The translations under genes were made by a program, and so were the position numbers. From contig CP046062.1 of assembly GCA_009676745.1 (NCBI GenBank), forward strand, positions 977,501 through 1,041,500: a stretch of DNA of 64,000 nucleotides. Direction: 5' to 3'. The DNA comes from Leuconostoc mesenteroides subsp. mesenteroides (GTDB lineage: Bacteria > Bacillota > Bacilli > Lactobacillales > Lactobacillaceae). Below the pieces are notes generated by a model. That model was not told the origin of the DNA. It ran no database searches and was given only the letters and a program-made list of their open reading frames with translations. Shown in pieces: positions 37,120 to 46,413 of the stretch. Within the stretch, counting starts at the first letter, position 1. Each line of letters starts with the position of its first letter.

Positions 37120-37156
37120 AAGTCCTCACAAATTGTTATTTGCTTGGGGACTTTTT
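37120..37156 (+). terminator. Terminator of acpP
   Basis: AAGTCCTC pairs with GGGGACTT (one T-G) followed by T residues. Confidence 0.8.
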
Positions 37157-37196
37157 GTATGGTTATCCAAAATATTAATTGAAGCGATGTGTTAAA

Positions 37197-37649
37197 ATGA
37201 CAGATAATGAATTACAAAATCTTGTTGAGAAAATATCATATGATAGTTTTGATCGTCCATTTCAACACCATGCAACATTCAATAATCATTTACGAACAAC
37301 AGGTGGTCGCTATTTTTTAAAAACTCATGACTTAGAGTTTAATCCTAAAATGGCTACTTTGGACGATTTTGACAAAATTATCAAGCATGAACTAGCGCAC
37401 TATCATCTACATTTAAGTCATCAAGGGTATCAACATAAAGATAGCGACTTCAAACGGTTATTAGCACGTGTTGGTGGCATGCGATATGCACCCGATATTG
37501 GTAGAAAACAATCATCGCAGTATCAATGGTTATATCGTTGTGAAAATGGGCATAATATTATTCGAAGACGCCGCTTTAAATCAGAACGCTATCGGTGTGG
37601 TCAATGTCAAGGACGGATAAAATTTATTGGTAAATTATCGAATAAATGA
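37197..37649 (+). CDS. SprT-like zinc-binding protein
   Basis: 150 residues with the metalloprotease-like motif HELAHYHLH (HExxH) and a C-terminal zinc ribbon with two Cys pairs (RCENG and RCGQCQ). This is the bacterial SprT-like family, related to eukaryotic Spartan but without known substrates. I chose ATG 37197 because MTDNELQNLVEKIS fits the family start. No Shine-Dalgarno is seen. Confidence 0.85.
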   Translation: MTDNELQNLVEKISYDSFDRPFQHHATFNNHLRTTGGRYFLKTHDLEFNPKMATLDDFDKIIKHELAHYHLHLSHQGYQHKDSDFKRLLARVGGMRYAPDIGRKQSSQYQWLYRCENGHNIIRRRRFKSERYRCGQCQGRIKFIGKLSNK

Positions 37650-37656
37650 ACTGCTT

Positions 37657-37665
37657 TGTTATAAT
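37657..37665 (+). promoter_or_regulatory. Extended -10 promoter of the HAD gene
   Basis: TGT followed by consensus TATAAT (37660-37665), 28 nt before the ATG at 37694. Confidence 0.6.
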
Positions 37666-37693
37666 GAGTTTACAAATATAATTGGAGATTATA

Positions 37694-38527
37694 ATGATAA
37701 AATTGATTCTTTCAGATTTAGATGAAACATTGCTCGATGATGATGGTACGATTAATGCTCAAAATGTGGCTGCTGTGCAAAATTTTGTAAAAAATGGGGG
37801 CTATTTTGTTCCTAATACTGGACGTTCTTATAAGTCTGTTTTTGGTACATTAAAAGATCTAGGCCTAAACAAACAAAACAAACAGTACGTAGTTTCATAC
37901 AATGGTGGTGCAATAGTGGAAATCAATGAAGATGGTAGCGAAAAGATTATTGTCCAACACGGTATGGATTTAGAATTAGCCAAGAAAATTTTCTCTCTTG
38001 GTCAGATTCAATCAGACATTGATACGCACATCTACACGATAGATACATTATTCATTTATAATATTTCAAAAAATGATGAACAATACATGAAAGAACGCAG
38101 TGTACCGTATCAAGAAATGGCCGATGATAAGTTAGATTTTCTTTCGAATGAAAAAACGATAATGAAAGTAATTTTTGAACATAATGATCCGGATGTATTA
38201 CAAAAAATCGCTAATACCGTTAATGAACAACTTGCTGATAAAGTATTGACAACATTCAGTTCCAATCGCTATGTTGAATTTAATCCCATGGGGAGTGACA
38301 AAGGCTCAGCTGGATTAGAATTAGCTGATATGTTGGGAATATCACGGAATGAAGTTGCTGCGTTGGGGGATAACTTGAATGATGCAGCTCAAATCAAAGC
38401 TGCAGGTGTAGGTGTGGCCGTGGCAAATGCTAAAACAGAAATCAAAGAAATGGCTGATTTAGTGTTGTCAAAGACAAATAATGAAGGCGCGGTTGCAGAA
38501 TTCATTAATGAACATACAGGCAAATAA
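37694..38527 (+). CDS. Cof-type HAD-superfamily phosphatase
   Basis: 277 residues. Motif I LSDLDETLLDDDG has the nucleophile Asp8 and Asp10, a large C2 cap is inserted, and GDNLNDAAQIKAAG is the metal-binding motif IV. Members dephosphorylate sugar phosphates, FMN or other small molecules; the substrate is not predictable. ATG 37694 is chosen because TTGGAG precedes it. It abuts the small membrane protein gene. Confidence 0.9.
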   Translation: MIKLILSDLDETLLDDDGTINAQNVAAVQNFVKNGGYFVPNTGRSYKSVFGTLKDLGLNKQNKQYVVSYNGGAIVEINEDGSEKIIVQHGMDLELAKKIFSLGQIQSDIDTHIYTIDTLFIYNISKNDEQYMKERSVPYQEMADDKLDFLSNEKTIMKVIFEHNDPDVLQKIANTVNEQLADKVLTTFSSNRYVEFNPMGSDKGSAGLELADMLGISRNEVAALGDNLNDAAQIKAAGVGVAVANAKTEIKEMADLVLSKTNNEGAVAEFINEHTGK

Positions 38528-38734
38528 ATGGGTAATTTAATTACGAGAGTCATACTATCGGTTGTTAGCTTTGTACTGTTTGTCTTAATATTTTTGTTGA
38601 GTGACCAGCAAAACTGGCCATTATGGGCAACGATAACGCTTGTTGCTATTTTGTTAATCGTATTTAACATTTGTTTTGTATGGTTATATTGGCAAAAGAA
38701 AAAATGCACACTAGATGAGGATGATGATGCTTGA
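38528..38734 (+). CDS. Small two-helix membrane protein
   Basis: 68 residues with two membrane segments joined by a short NWPLW turn and an acidic tail LDEDDDA. No family recognised. It starts directly after the HAD gene stop and its end overlaps the CPBP protease gene, so the two are probably coupled in translation. Confidence 0.6.
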   Translation: MGNLITRVILSVVSFVLFVLIFLLSDQQNWPLWATITLVAILLIVFNICFVWLYWQKKKCTLDEDDDA

Positions 38735-39464
38735 AACGACAAATGAAGTGAAACCAAAATCTTTACTGCTCAGAATAATTAATGTTTCTCTTGTGCTGTT
38801 TTTAATTGTTGTGGCACCCATTCCTTTGATGCTTACTACCACAACAGACAATATATTTTTACAAATATTGTATGCTGAAATAATGTTCATTTTTTATATA
38901 GGTATTGGGTTCTATGCTTATAGGCTGCTCAGAAAAAATATTTCTGGTCCAGTCTTCACTAAACCAAATATTAGAAATTGGCGAGGTTTTTGGTGGCTAG
39001 TAGGTATGTGGTTCCTGATGATATTCATCGAGGTAATACTTGCTCAATTACGAGTCCGACTAACAGGGGTCACTACAACCGAAAATCAGGCAGCTATTAA
39101 TGAGCTAACTTCAAATCTAAATGTGACGATGATTGCCATGGTAATATATGGTACATTTTTGGCGCCTGTAGTTGAGGAATTAGTTTTTCGTGGCCTTATT
39201 TTAAATTATTTTTTTCGCAAAAGTTGGTGGTGGGCAAATATTATTTTGTCGGGTTTAGTTTTTTCACTACCACACATGGATGCGCTTCCCACGAATATCG
39301 CAGACACCTTAAGTTTTATGATATATGCTAGCATGGGGATGGTGCTCGCCTATATTTATAAAAAAACTGGTGATTTGAAAAATAGTATTGCCGTTCATAT
39401 GATGAATAATGGTATAACAATGATTCCGTTGCTGGTTATAGCAATTAGGAATGCTATACAATAA
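38715..39464 (+). CDS. CPBP-family intramembrane metalloprotease
   Basis: About 249 residues with roughly seven to eight membrane segments. The motif EELVFRG (EExxxR) and downstream His motifs SLPHMD and HMMNNG define the CPBP (Abi/CAAX-like) family. Relatives take part in bacteriocin self-immunity or lipid-anchored protein handling. Several in-frame ATGs (38715, 38721, 38724, 38727) make the start uncertain. It overlaps the small membrane gene upstream, a pairing worth testing as a functional unit. Confidence 0.83.
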   Translation: MRMMMLETTNEVKPKSLLLRIINVSLVLFLIVVAPIPLMLTTTTDNIFLQILYAEIMFIFYIGIGFYAYRLLRKNISGPVFTKPNIRNWRGFWWLVGMWFLMIFIEVILAQLRVRLTGVTTTENQAAINELTSNLNVTMIAMVIYGTFLAPVVEELVFRGLILNYFFRKSWWWANIILSGLVFSLPHMDALPTNIADTLSFMIYASMGMVLAYIYKKTGDLKNSIAVHMMNNGITMIPLLVIAIRNAIQ

Positions 39465-39498
39465 AAGACCAATGATTTGAGTCATTGGTCTTTTATTT
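39461..39498. terminator. Bidirectional terminator between the CPBP gene and pepQ
   Basis: AAAAGACCAATGA and TCATTGGTCTTTT give a 13-bp perfect stem with A and T flanks. The genes converge. Confidence 0.92.
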
Positions 39499-39501
39499 AT
39501 T

Positions 39502-40599
39502 TCAAAATTGTAGTAGTTCTTTGGTTGTGTGAGTATAAGGAATAAAACCTTCTTTACTCATATAACCACTGTCTTCAATACGGACACCAGCAACACCTGG
39601 AACGTAGATACCAGGTTCAATAGAAAATACCATGCCTTCTTCAATAACCATATCATTTCCCGCCATGATTGAGGGGAACTCATGCACTGATGAGCCTAAT
39701 CCGTGTCCGAGTCGATGATTGAAGTATTGACCATAGCCAGATTTTGTAATGATATTTCGTGCTATAGTATCCAATTCGCTTGCTGTCATACCAATTTTAG
39801 CTTGTGATTGGGCTGTAAGTTGTGCTTCGAGCGTAATAGCATGTATTTTTTTTGCTTCATCGCTCACGTTTCCAAAAGCTACTGTCCTTGTAGCATCGGA
39901 AGCATACCCTTCAGTCATTGTTCCTAAATCAAACAGCGCCATTTCACCAGTATTGAGTGTATTTGTTGATGTTGAGCCATGTGGGTCAGCAGCATGTGCA
40001 CCAAATTGAACGAGCGTTTCAAAACTCATACTAGATACGCCTGCTTTTTTGAGCTCATATTCTAATTCAGCAGCAACAGCTAACTCTGATATGCCGTTCT
40101 TTAGTGTATTAAAGCCAATTTCAAAAGCACGATCAGCATCACGACCAGCAGCCCTCATATGCGCTATTTCATCCGGTGTTTTGATTAGGCGGAGTTGATT
40201 AATTTGATCGGTAATATCAATAGAAAATTGTCCGTCAGGAAAAGCAGTTTGTAGTAAGTTAAGACGTGCAACTGTTAGGTTATCGGCCTCAATGGCAAAT
40301 TTTTTTCCTGTGGTAAATGTTCTAATATGATTGGCTAATTTTAGCCAAGGATTCTCATGGTCTTCATAACCTAAAGCAGCATAGCGCCAGCCGCTTTCTT
40401 TCATACTGTTGACTTCCAGTGCTGGTCCAAACAAAAAAGGTTCACTATTTTCAAGTAGCACGAGTGCTAAAACACGTTCTATTGGATCAGATTCAAAACC
40501 GCTTAAATAGGCAACACTGTGATAATTTGTAATGATAGCGCCTGACAACTCTTGTTTGGTCAGCCAGCTCGTTAATGCACTGATTTTTTCTGCATTCAT
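39502..40599 (-). CDS. pepQ: Xaa-Pro dipeptidase PepQ (M24B)
   Basis: 365 residues. The pita-bread fold follows an N-terminal creatinase-like domain. Metal-ligand regions are ALFDLGTMTEGYASDATRT, HRLGHGLGSSVHE, SIEPGIYVPG and GVRIEDSGYM. It splits X-Pro dipeptides, complementing PepX. It is divergent from ccpA, the classical lactic acid bacterial order. AGGAG precedes the start. Confidence 0.95.
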   Translation of the reverse strand: MNAEKISALTSWLTKQELSGAIITNYHSVAYLSGFESDPIERVLALVLLENSEPFLFGPALEVNSMKESGWRYAALGYEDHENPWLKLANHIRTFTTGKKFAIEADNLTVARLNLLQTAFPDGQFSIDITDQINQLRLIKTPDEIAHMRAAGRDADRAFEIGFNTLKNGISELAVAAELEYELKKAGVSSMSFETLVQFGAHAADPHGSTSTNTLNTGEMALFDLGTMTEGYASDATRTVAFGNVSDEAKKIHAITLEAQLTAQSQAKIGMTASELDTIARNIITKSGYGQYFNHRLGHGLGSSVHEFPSIMAGNDMVIEEGMVFSIEPGIYVPGVAGVRIEDSGYMSKEGFIPYTHTTKELLQF

Positions 40600-40708
40600 A
40601 ACACTAACTCCTGTGAAATTTGATATAGGTAAATTGTATCACTTTCATCACGATGAATCTTTTCTTGTAACAGAGTGAAACAATAATGAAAACACTTATA
40701 ATTAATGT

Positions 40709-40745
40709 TGTAAGCGTTTGCAATTTAATTCTAATTTGATATAAT
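40709..40745 (+). promoter_or_regulatory. ccpA promoter with overlapping cre
   Basis: TGTAAGCGTTTGCA (40709-40722) differs from the cre consensus at one position. TTTGCA (40717-40722) is the -35, and TGA-TATAAT (40737-40745) an extended -10 after 17 bp. CcpA should repress its own gene here and perhaps affect pepQ. Confidence 0.8.
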
Positions 40746-40800
40746 AGTGTAGATAACTTTTAAAAAAAATAATAATAAATGTATTAAAGAGGAATAAATT

Positions 40801-41808
40801 ATGCAAAAAAAGCAAACGGCTACAATTTATGATGTTGCTAGCCGAGTTGGCGTATCTCTAGCTACAGTATCGCGAGTTGTGAATGGCAACAGTAATGTTC
40901 GTGAATCTACGAAACGTAAAGTATTGGATGCAATTGAAGAATTGGGTTACCACCCAAATGCTGTAGCACGCGGGCTAGCTTCGAAAAAAACAACTACCAT
41001 TGGTGTTGTGATGCCAGACGTAACAGACATGTACTATTCAGAGTTAGCACGAGGAATTGATGATGTCGCTAATATGTACCATTACGATGTCTTGCTAACA
41101 AATACAGATGAAGATCCTGTGCGTGAAACGATGGCCATTAACAATCTTGCTAGCAAACAAGTTGATGGTATTATTTTTATGGGCAATGAATTAGATCGTG
41201 AAGTTTTAAAGACAATCTCATCTGTTGATGCACCAGTTGTTTTAGCTGGTTCTATTGATGCTGAAAAAGTGTTGCCAAGTGTTAACATTGACTATATTGC
41301 AGCTACTAAAGAAGCGGTTGAAATGGTAGTCAAAAATGGACATGAACGTGTGGCATTGGTTACTGGACCAATGGAGTATGCAATTAACAAACAACATCGT
41401 CTAGTTGGTTACCAAGAAGGCTTAGAAGCTGCCGGACAAGAGTTTAATGAGAAGTTGTTATTTGCCTCCCATCAGGACTATTCTGCTGGCTATCAAATCG
41501 CTGATAAAATTTTTGCTGCTAATGCAACAGCAGCTATCGTTTATGATGATGAAGTCGCATTGGGAATCATGAATTATATGCGTGATCAAGGAAAGTCAGT
41601 TCCTGAAGATTTTGAAATTATCACATCAAATGATACAAAATTTGCAATTGTGACGCGTCCAGCATTAACATCAATTGGTCAACCTAAGTACGACATTGGT
41701 GCAGTCGCAATGCGTATGTTAACTAAATTAATGAATAATGAAGTGGTCGATAATATGCAAGTCATGTTGCCACATACATTTGAAAAACGAGGAACAACAA
41801 TTAGTTAA
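40801..41808 (+). CDS. ccpA: Catabolite control protein A
   Basis: 335 residues of the LacI/GalR family: the helix-turn-helix ATIYDVASRVGVSLATVSRVVNG, hinge YHPNAVARGLASKKTTTIG (both quoted in part), then the periplasmic-binding-like core. With HPr-Ser-P it controls carbon catabolite repression. AGAGGA precedes the ATG. The cre in its promoter implies autoregulation, and probable targets in this window are tre, the BcaP-like permease and cyd. Confidence 0.96.
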   Translation: MQKKQTATIYDVASRVGVSLATVSRVVNGNSNVRESTKRKVLDAIEELGYHPNAVARGLASKKTTTIGVVMPDVTDMYYSELARGIDDVANMYHYDVLLTNTDEDPVRETMAINNLASKQVDGIIFMGNELDREVLKTISSVDAPVVLAGSIDAEKVLPSVNIDYIAATKEAVEMVVKNGHERVALVTGPMEYAINKQHRLVGYQEGLEAAGQEFNEKLLFASHQDYSAGYQIADKIFAANATAAIVYDDEVALGIMNYMRDQGKSVPEDFEIITSNDTKFAIVTRPALTSIGQPKYDIGAVAMRMLTKLMNNEVVDNMQVMLPHTFEKRGTTIS

Positions 41809-41826
41809 GAAATAATATTGAAACAT

Positions 41827-41855
41827 TTGACATGTTACGTTAATAAAAGTAAAAT
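41827..41855 (+). promoter_or_regulatory. Promoter of the OatA-like gene
   Basis: Consensus TTGACA (41827-41832), 17 bp, TAAAAT (41850-41855). Confidence 0.75.
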
Positions 41856-41916
41856 AATAGAAATGATGTAAATTTCGTATATTTGAGATTATTGAGGGGA
41901 CATAACGGTCAAAACT

Positions 41917-43779
41917 ATGGAAAATCCAAAAAGACGTTATATCAGGGGATTTGATGGCTTACGTGCTTTAGCTGTCATTGGTGTTATTTTATTTCATTTG
42001 ATGCCCACAAAATTTGTCGGTGGCTGGTTTGGTGTGCCACTTTTTTTTGTAATTTCAGGATATTTAATTACTGATCAATTAATACAAGAGTTTGATCGTA
42101 ATCACAAGATTGCAATTTTTAAGTTTTACAAACGGAGAATTAAACGTTTGTATCCAGCCTTGGTAGTCATGTTGTTGATAGTGACTACGATAATTTTGCT
42201 TTTTGATCGTCAGTTAATCTACAATCTACGTCCCACTGTTGAGACTAATTTATTGTATATTTTTAACTTTTGGGCAGTTAATCATGGTTCATCCTATTTT
42301 CAACAATTTGGTGGAGCTTCACCTTTCACACATCTATGGTCACTTTCGATAGAAGGACAGTTTTATTTTATTTGGCCGCTAGTTGTTTGGGTTATTTTAA
42401 GATTAGCTTTGAAGCGAGAAAATATTGCTAGAGTACTCATACTGTTCTCATTACTTAGTGCGATATTAATGGCTGTTTTGTATGAGCCTACTGCTATTAA
42501 TCGAGTATATTATGGAACTGACACACGACTATTTGCTATTCTATTAGGAACAGCCGTAGCATTTGTTTGGCCCTCTATTAAACTCACTAATTATGTTAGC
42601 AACAAGGTACGACGCTACCTTAATATTGCGGGACTCTGTTCGTTTTTACTTTGGATGTTGGGAACACTATGGTTGAATGGACAACAGCCTGCAACTTACT
42701 ATGGATTGATGTACTTATTGACTATAGCAAGTACTATTTTAGTTGCTGTAACAGCTCATCCAGCTTCGCTTTTTTCCAAGGTATTGGATAATAAGATATT
42801 AAATTATTTAGGGAAGCGTTCTTACAGTATCTACTTGTATCAGTTGCCAGTTTTTGTTTTTTACGAAAAATTCATCCCACATTATCAACCTAATCTGTTG
42901 AATATACTGATTGAAATTGTCCTTGTATTGCTAGTCAGTGAAGTAAGCTACCGTTATGTTGAAAACTTTTTTCGGAATGGACAAAAGTTGCGACAGTATG
43001 GTCGGTGGATTGTGCAATCGCGAAATCGTTTTTTCTTGATTTTAACACCTACACTGATTTTTTTGCTTTTCATCGGTCATGGATTAGCAAGCCAAGATGC
43101 TGGACGCCCACAACCACAGACAGCATTACAGAAAAAATTACTTAAAAATAAATTGGCAGTAAGAAAAAGCAATAAAAAAGCACAACAAGCTAATAAACAA
43201 GCGCCCAAAAAATCAAATAATCAAAGTATGTCTACAGATGATAAAAAAATAGTTGCAACATATGATTTAAATGCCACACAATACATGAACTTCAAGAATA
43301 TGTCATTTACAGCTATTGGCGATTCGGTTATGTTAGATTCAGCACCGTATCTTCAAGAGATTAATCCCAAGATATTTGTCGATGCAAAGGTCGGTCGACA
43401 AGCTTACGAAGCACCCGAGTTAGTGAAAAGTATGTCTAATAATAATGAGCTAGCACCAAACATCTTGGTAGGTTTAGGTACAAATGGTGAGATTAGAAGA
43501 CAAGATTTAGATCGCATGATGAAAACCTTTGGTACAAAGCGACAGGTTTATTGGATTAATAATTTAGTACAAAGCAAACCTTGGCAAGAAGATAATAATG
43601 ATATGCTGGCGAAAGCTAATAGTGATTATAAAAATCTGCATATTGTTGACTGGTATAGTCTGGCAAAAGAACATTCGGATTGGTTTGCTGATGATGGTGT
43701 CCACCAAGGCCCTCTGGGCGCACGGAACTATGTCAGATTGATTGTTGAAAAAACAGGTGAAGTGAATAAAATCAAATAA
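41917..43779 (+). CDS. OatA-like peptidoglycan/glycan O-acetyltransferase
   Basis: 620 residues in two parts. An acyltransferase-3 membrane domain (about 1-390, opening with RGFDGLRALAVIGVILFHL and SLSIEGQFYFIWPL) is followed by a Lys/Gln-rich linker (about 405-445). A surface SGNH domain has Ser in AIGDSVMLDS and the Asp/His pair in DDGVHQGPLG. It probably transfers acetyl groups to cell wall glycan, giving lysozyme resistance. GAGGGG lies 17 nt before the ATG, slightly far. Confidence 0.88.
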   Translation: MENPKRRYIRGFDGLRALAVIGVILFHLMPTKFVGGWFGVPLFFVISGYLITDQLIQEFDRNHKIAIFKFYKRRIKRLYPALVVMLLIVTTIILLFDRQLIYNLRPTVETNLLYIFNFWAVNHGSSYFQQFGGASPFTHLWSLSIEGQFYFIWPLVVWVILRLALKRENIARVLILFSLLSAILMAVLYEPTAINRVYYGTDTRLFAILLGTAVAFVWPSIKLTNYVSNKVRRYLNIAGLCSFLLWMLGTLWLNGQQPATYYGLMYLLTIASTILVAVTAHPASLFSKVLDNKILNYLGKRSYSIYLYQLPVFVFYEKFIPHYQPNLLNILIEIVLVLLVSEVSYRYVENFFRNGQKLRQYGRWIVQSRNRFFLILTPTLIFLLFIGHGLASQDAGRPQPQTALQKKLLKNKLAVRKSNKKAQQANKQAPKKSNNQSMSTDDKKIVATYDLNATQYMNFKNMSFTAIGDSVMLDSAPYLQEINPKIFVDAKVGRQAYEAPELVKSMSNNNELAPNILVGLGTNGEIRRQDLDRMMKTFGTKRQVYWINNLVQSKPWQEDNNDMLAKANSDYKNLHIVDWYSLAKEHSDWFADDGVHQGPLGARNYVRLIVEKTGEVNKIK

Positions 43780-43825
43780 AAATTAATGTATACGGTGTTT
43801 TTCATGAAAATTTGTTCTTCAAAAG

Positions 43826-43854
43826 TTGAATTGCATGTTTATTTATATTAGAAT
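43826..43854 (+). promoter_or_regulatory. Promoter of the MFS transporter gene
   Basis: TTGAAT (43826-43831), 17 bp, TAGAAT (43849-43854). Confidence 0.6.
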
Positions 43855-43883
43855 GAATATAAATAATCTTTTGAGGAAAATTT

Positions 43884-45230
43884 ATGTTTAAAAACATTAG
43901 AAAATTAACACCATTTTCACTTGCCTTATTATCGATTGCATTTATCATGTCGATTAGTCAGTCTACTATGACAACTGCTTATCCGATTCTAATGAAAAGT
44001 TTTAATGTTGATGCGAGCACCGTTCAGTGGTTAACAACGGGCTTTATGGTTGCAATGACACTTGTCATGCCACTAAGTCCTTGGCTTTTGGATAATGTGT
44101 CCTTACGTAAATTACTCAATGGTATTGTAGCCATTTTTTTACTAGGAACGTTTTTGGCTATGGTAACGCCAAGTTTTAACGGTATTATTATCGGGCGGTT
44201 GCTAGAAGGGTTAGCGGTGGGGGCTTTATTTCCGACATTTCAAAGTGTGATTATGGAAAATACTGATAAAACTCAACGTGGTGCAGCTATGGGCGTAGTT
44301 GGTTTAGTTATGGGTTCAGCATTAGCTGTTGGTCCGATTATTTCTGGTCTGGTTCTGCAGTGGATTTCTTGGCGTGCCTTATTTATGTTATTTTTTGTCA
44401 TATTATTAATTTTGATTATTGTTTTACAAAATAAAATAGAAAACACGCATACTATGAAGCCATCTGAATTTGATTGGTTTTCAGCCATAACATTACTCGG
44501 ATTTGGTGGTATTTTGTATGATATTTCAATCATTCCAACATCAGGAATTAACTTTTCGTGGTGGTTGATTTTAATAATTAGCATCGGCTTATTGGCCATA
44601 TTCATTGTCCGTCAAATAAAATTACCGCAACCGTTTTTAGATCTAGCGGTACTCAAATATAGAGGCTATGTTCCAGCTATGTTTCTAACTGGATTATCGT
44701 ACTCCGGATTGATTATTGCAACAGTTTTAATGCCTTTATTTTATCAAAAGGTTTTTCATTTCAGCCCATTGTGGTCAGGATTACTTATGGTGCCTGCGGC
44801 AATCTTTCTAAGTCAATTAAATCCAAAATCAGGGGTAATGCTCAACAGAATTGGATTAAAAAAATTAGTTTATATCGGTATGACAATGATGTTTGTAGGG
44901 TATGCAATTTTGGGTACTTTAGGGTCGATTTCATGGATAGCGTGCTTAATAGCAGCTATGTTACTTGAAGGAGGTAATGCATTCATTATGATGCCTTCAA
45001 TTACTGCGGCAAATAATGCACTTCCTAAAAACCTAGTGAGTCATGGTACTGCAATTATTACCACAATGCGTCAAGTTATTGGCGCAGGTAGTGTTGTTGT
45101 TGCTTCTATTTTAATCACTGCAATTGATGTCAATTCGTCATTTGTAAATGCATTGCTAATGACAAGTCGTTGGTTTATTGTTGTGCCACTCATTGGATTA
45201 TTACTGACAATCAGAATCAAGTCGGAGTAA
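43884..45230 (+). CDS. MFS transporter, DHA2 (EmrB/QacA-like) family
   Basis: 448 residues with 12-14 membrane segments. The motif-C region RGAAMGVVGLVMGSALAVGP (antiporter signature) and WLTTGFMVAMTLVMPLSPWL near the start place it with drug:proton antiporters. The substrate is unknown. TTGAGG precedes the start. Its terminator is not obvious; the hairpin at 45337 is 107 bp downstream and seems to belong to the next gene. Confidence 0.85.
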   Translation: MFKNIRKLTPFSLALLSIAFIMSISQSTMTTAYPILMKSFNVDASTVQWLTTGFMVAMTLVMPLSPWLLDNVSLRKLLNGIVAIFLLGTFLAMVTPSFNGIIIGRLLEGLAVGALFPTFQSVIMENTDKTQRGAAMGVVGLVMGSALAVGPIISGLVLQWISWRALFMLFFVILLILIIVLQNKIENTHTMKPSEFDWFSAITLLGFGGILYDISIIPTSGINFSWWLILIISIGLLAIFIVRQIKLPQPFLDLAVLKYRGYVPAMFLTGLSYSGLIIATVLMPLFYQKVFHFSPLWSGLLMVPAAIFLSQLNPKSGVMLNRIGLKKLVYIGMTMMFVGYAILGTLGSISWIACLIAAMLLEGGNAFIMMPSITAANNALPKNLVSHGTAIITTMRQVIGAGSVVVASILITAIDVNSSFVNALLMTSRWFIVVPLIGLLLTIRIKSE

Positions 45231-45308
45231 CTATTTGGTTTAAAATGTGCGATGGCGACTTGATTGCGTTCCAAAATAAAGCATGATAGTATTGAAAATA
45301 ATAAATTA

Positions 45309-45366
45309 TTAACGGTTGGGCGAAAGCTTCAAGAAGTTAACTGGTCGGGGAGCTAGTTAATTTTTT
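45309..45366 (+). promoter_or_regulatory. Switch-like leader: alternative stems and terminator before the antiporter
   Basis: TTAAC (45309-45313) can pair with GTTAA (45336-45340). Alternatively TTAACTGG (45337-45344) pairs with CTAGTTAA (45353-45360), loop TCGGGGAG, followed by T6, an intrinsic terminator. The two pairings share 45337-45340 and so exclude each other. A GCGAAAGC motif lies in the upstream loop. The gene start is 35 nt further. This has the logic of a riboswitch or attenuator; no known class was recognised. The first stem is short. Confidence 0.5.
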
Positions 45367-45401
45367 AAGCTTTTTCTTTTTGTTTGGGAGAAATAAATGA
45401 T

Positions 45402-46358
45402 ATGATAAACATTTTATTATTAATCACAATAACTCTATTGTTTGGGAAAGTGGCTATCAAGCTAGGTTTTGCAGAAGTCATAGGCCAGTTACTTGCTGGT
45501 ATTGTTATAGGTATGAGCTTTTTAAACGTCGTTCATAGCACAAGTTTAGTTCATATGTTGTCTGAAATTGGTATTTTTATATTGATGCTAAGTTCTGGAT
45601 TGGCGTCAGATATGAAAACAATGAAAAAATATGTCAAAGCTTCATCATTGATAGCAATCATGGGGGTTACTGTCCCGGTGATTGTATTTCCAATCGTATT
45701 TATTTTAATGGGATATAGTACATCAGTGTCTTTTTTTTCGGGTATAGTTTTTTCTGCCACATCAATATCAATTACATTAGCTGTTTTGGCTGAGCAAAAA
45801 AAGTTGGCATCAGTAGTTGGCGCAATAATATTGTCAGCTGCCATAATTGATGATGTCATCTCATTGGTAGCGGTCACTTTATTTTCGGTATTTATTGGTA
45901 ATGGTGGCTTCAATATAAGTAGTCTGTTACCATTGCTTGCTTTTGTTATTGGCATTTTTCTTAGGAAAACATCGATTGCGGACCAAATATTCGAAAATAC
46001 AAATCAGATTGGACAGTGGATTTTTTATCCTATTTTCTTTGGATCAATAGGCTTGAATGTTACGATAAGCCAGTTGAATAATAAAATTGTAGTGATTATC
46101 TTATTTATTTTGTTAGCGATTATCACAAAATTTATTGGCGCATGGATTGGAGCTAAAATGTCAGGATTGAAAAATACAGAAGCAAAAGCCATTGGTGCCG
46201 GTATGATATCGAGAGGGGAAATGGCGTTAGTGATTACACAGATAGGTTTATCATCACAAGTCATTAACGATACGGTATCAGGGGAGTTTATCTTGGTGAT
46301 TATTTTTTCTACACTCATTGCACCAATTTTAATGAAACCATTATTTGCTAACATATAA
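45402..46358 (+). CDS. Cation:proton antiporter, CPA2 family (membrane domain only)
   Basis: 318 residues with about 10-12 membrane helices. GQLLAGIVIGMSFLN and the ion-binding AAIIDDVISLVAV Asp pair identify the CPA2/KefB-NapA type Na+(or K+):H+ exchangers. No C-terminal RCK/TrkA-N domain is present. ATG 45402 with GGGAG upstream is preferred to an earlier TTG that overlaps the ribosome binding site. The leader in front suggests ligand or ion control. Confidence 0.85.
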   Translation: MINILLLITITLLFGKVAIKLGFAEVIGQLLAGIVIGMSFLNVVHSTSLVHMLSEIGIFILMLSSGLASDMKTMKKYVKASSLIAIMGVTVPVIVFPIVFILMGYSTSVSFFSGIVFSATSISITLAVLAEQKKLASVVGAIILSAAIIDDVISLVAVTLFSVFIGNGGFNISSLLPLLAFVIGIFLRKTSIADQIFENTNQIGQWIFYPIFFGSIGLNVTISQLNNKIVVIILFILLAIITKFIGAWIGAKMSGLKNTEAKAIGAGMISRGEMALVITQIGLSSQVINDTVSGEFILVIIFSTLIAPILMKPLFANI

Positions 46359-46413
46359 AAGACTGAGTTTATATTTAAAAAATATAAAGACAAAATAGGT
46401 ATACGAACCATTG

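Noticed and set aside
40681..40722. TTATAATTAATGTTG and nearby AT-rich sequence as a pepQ promoter
   Set aside because: I could not find a -35 and -10 with proper spacing on the minus strand, so no promoter is listed for pepQ.
45254..45300. Fluoride or manganese riboswitch before the antiporter
   Set aside because: The conserved bases of those classes (for example the yybP-ykoY GGGGAGUA core) do not occur in the right order.
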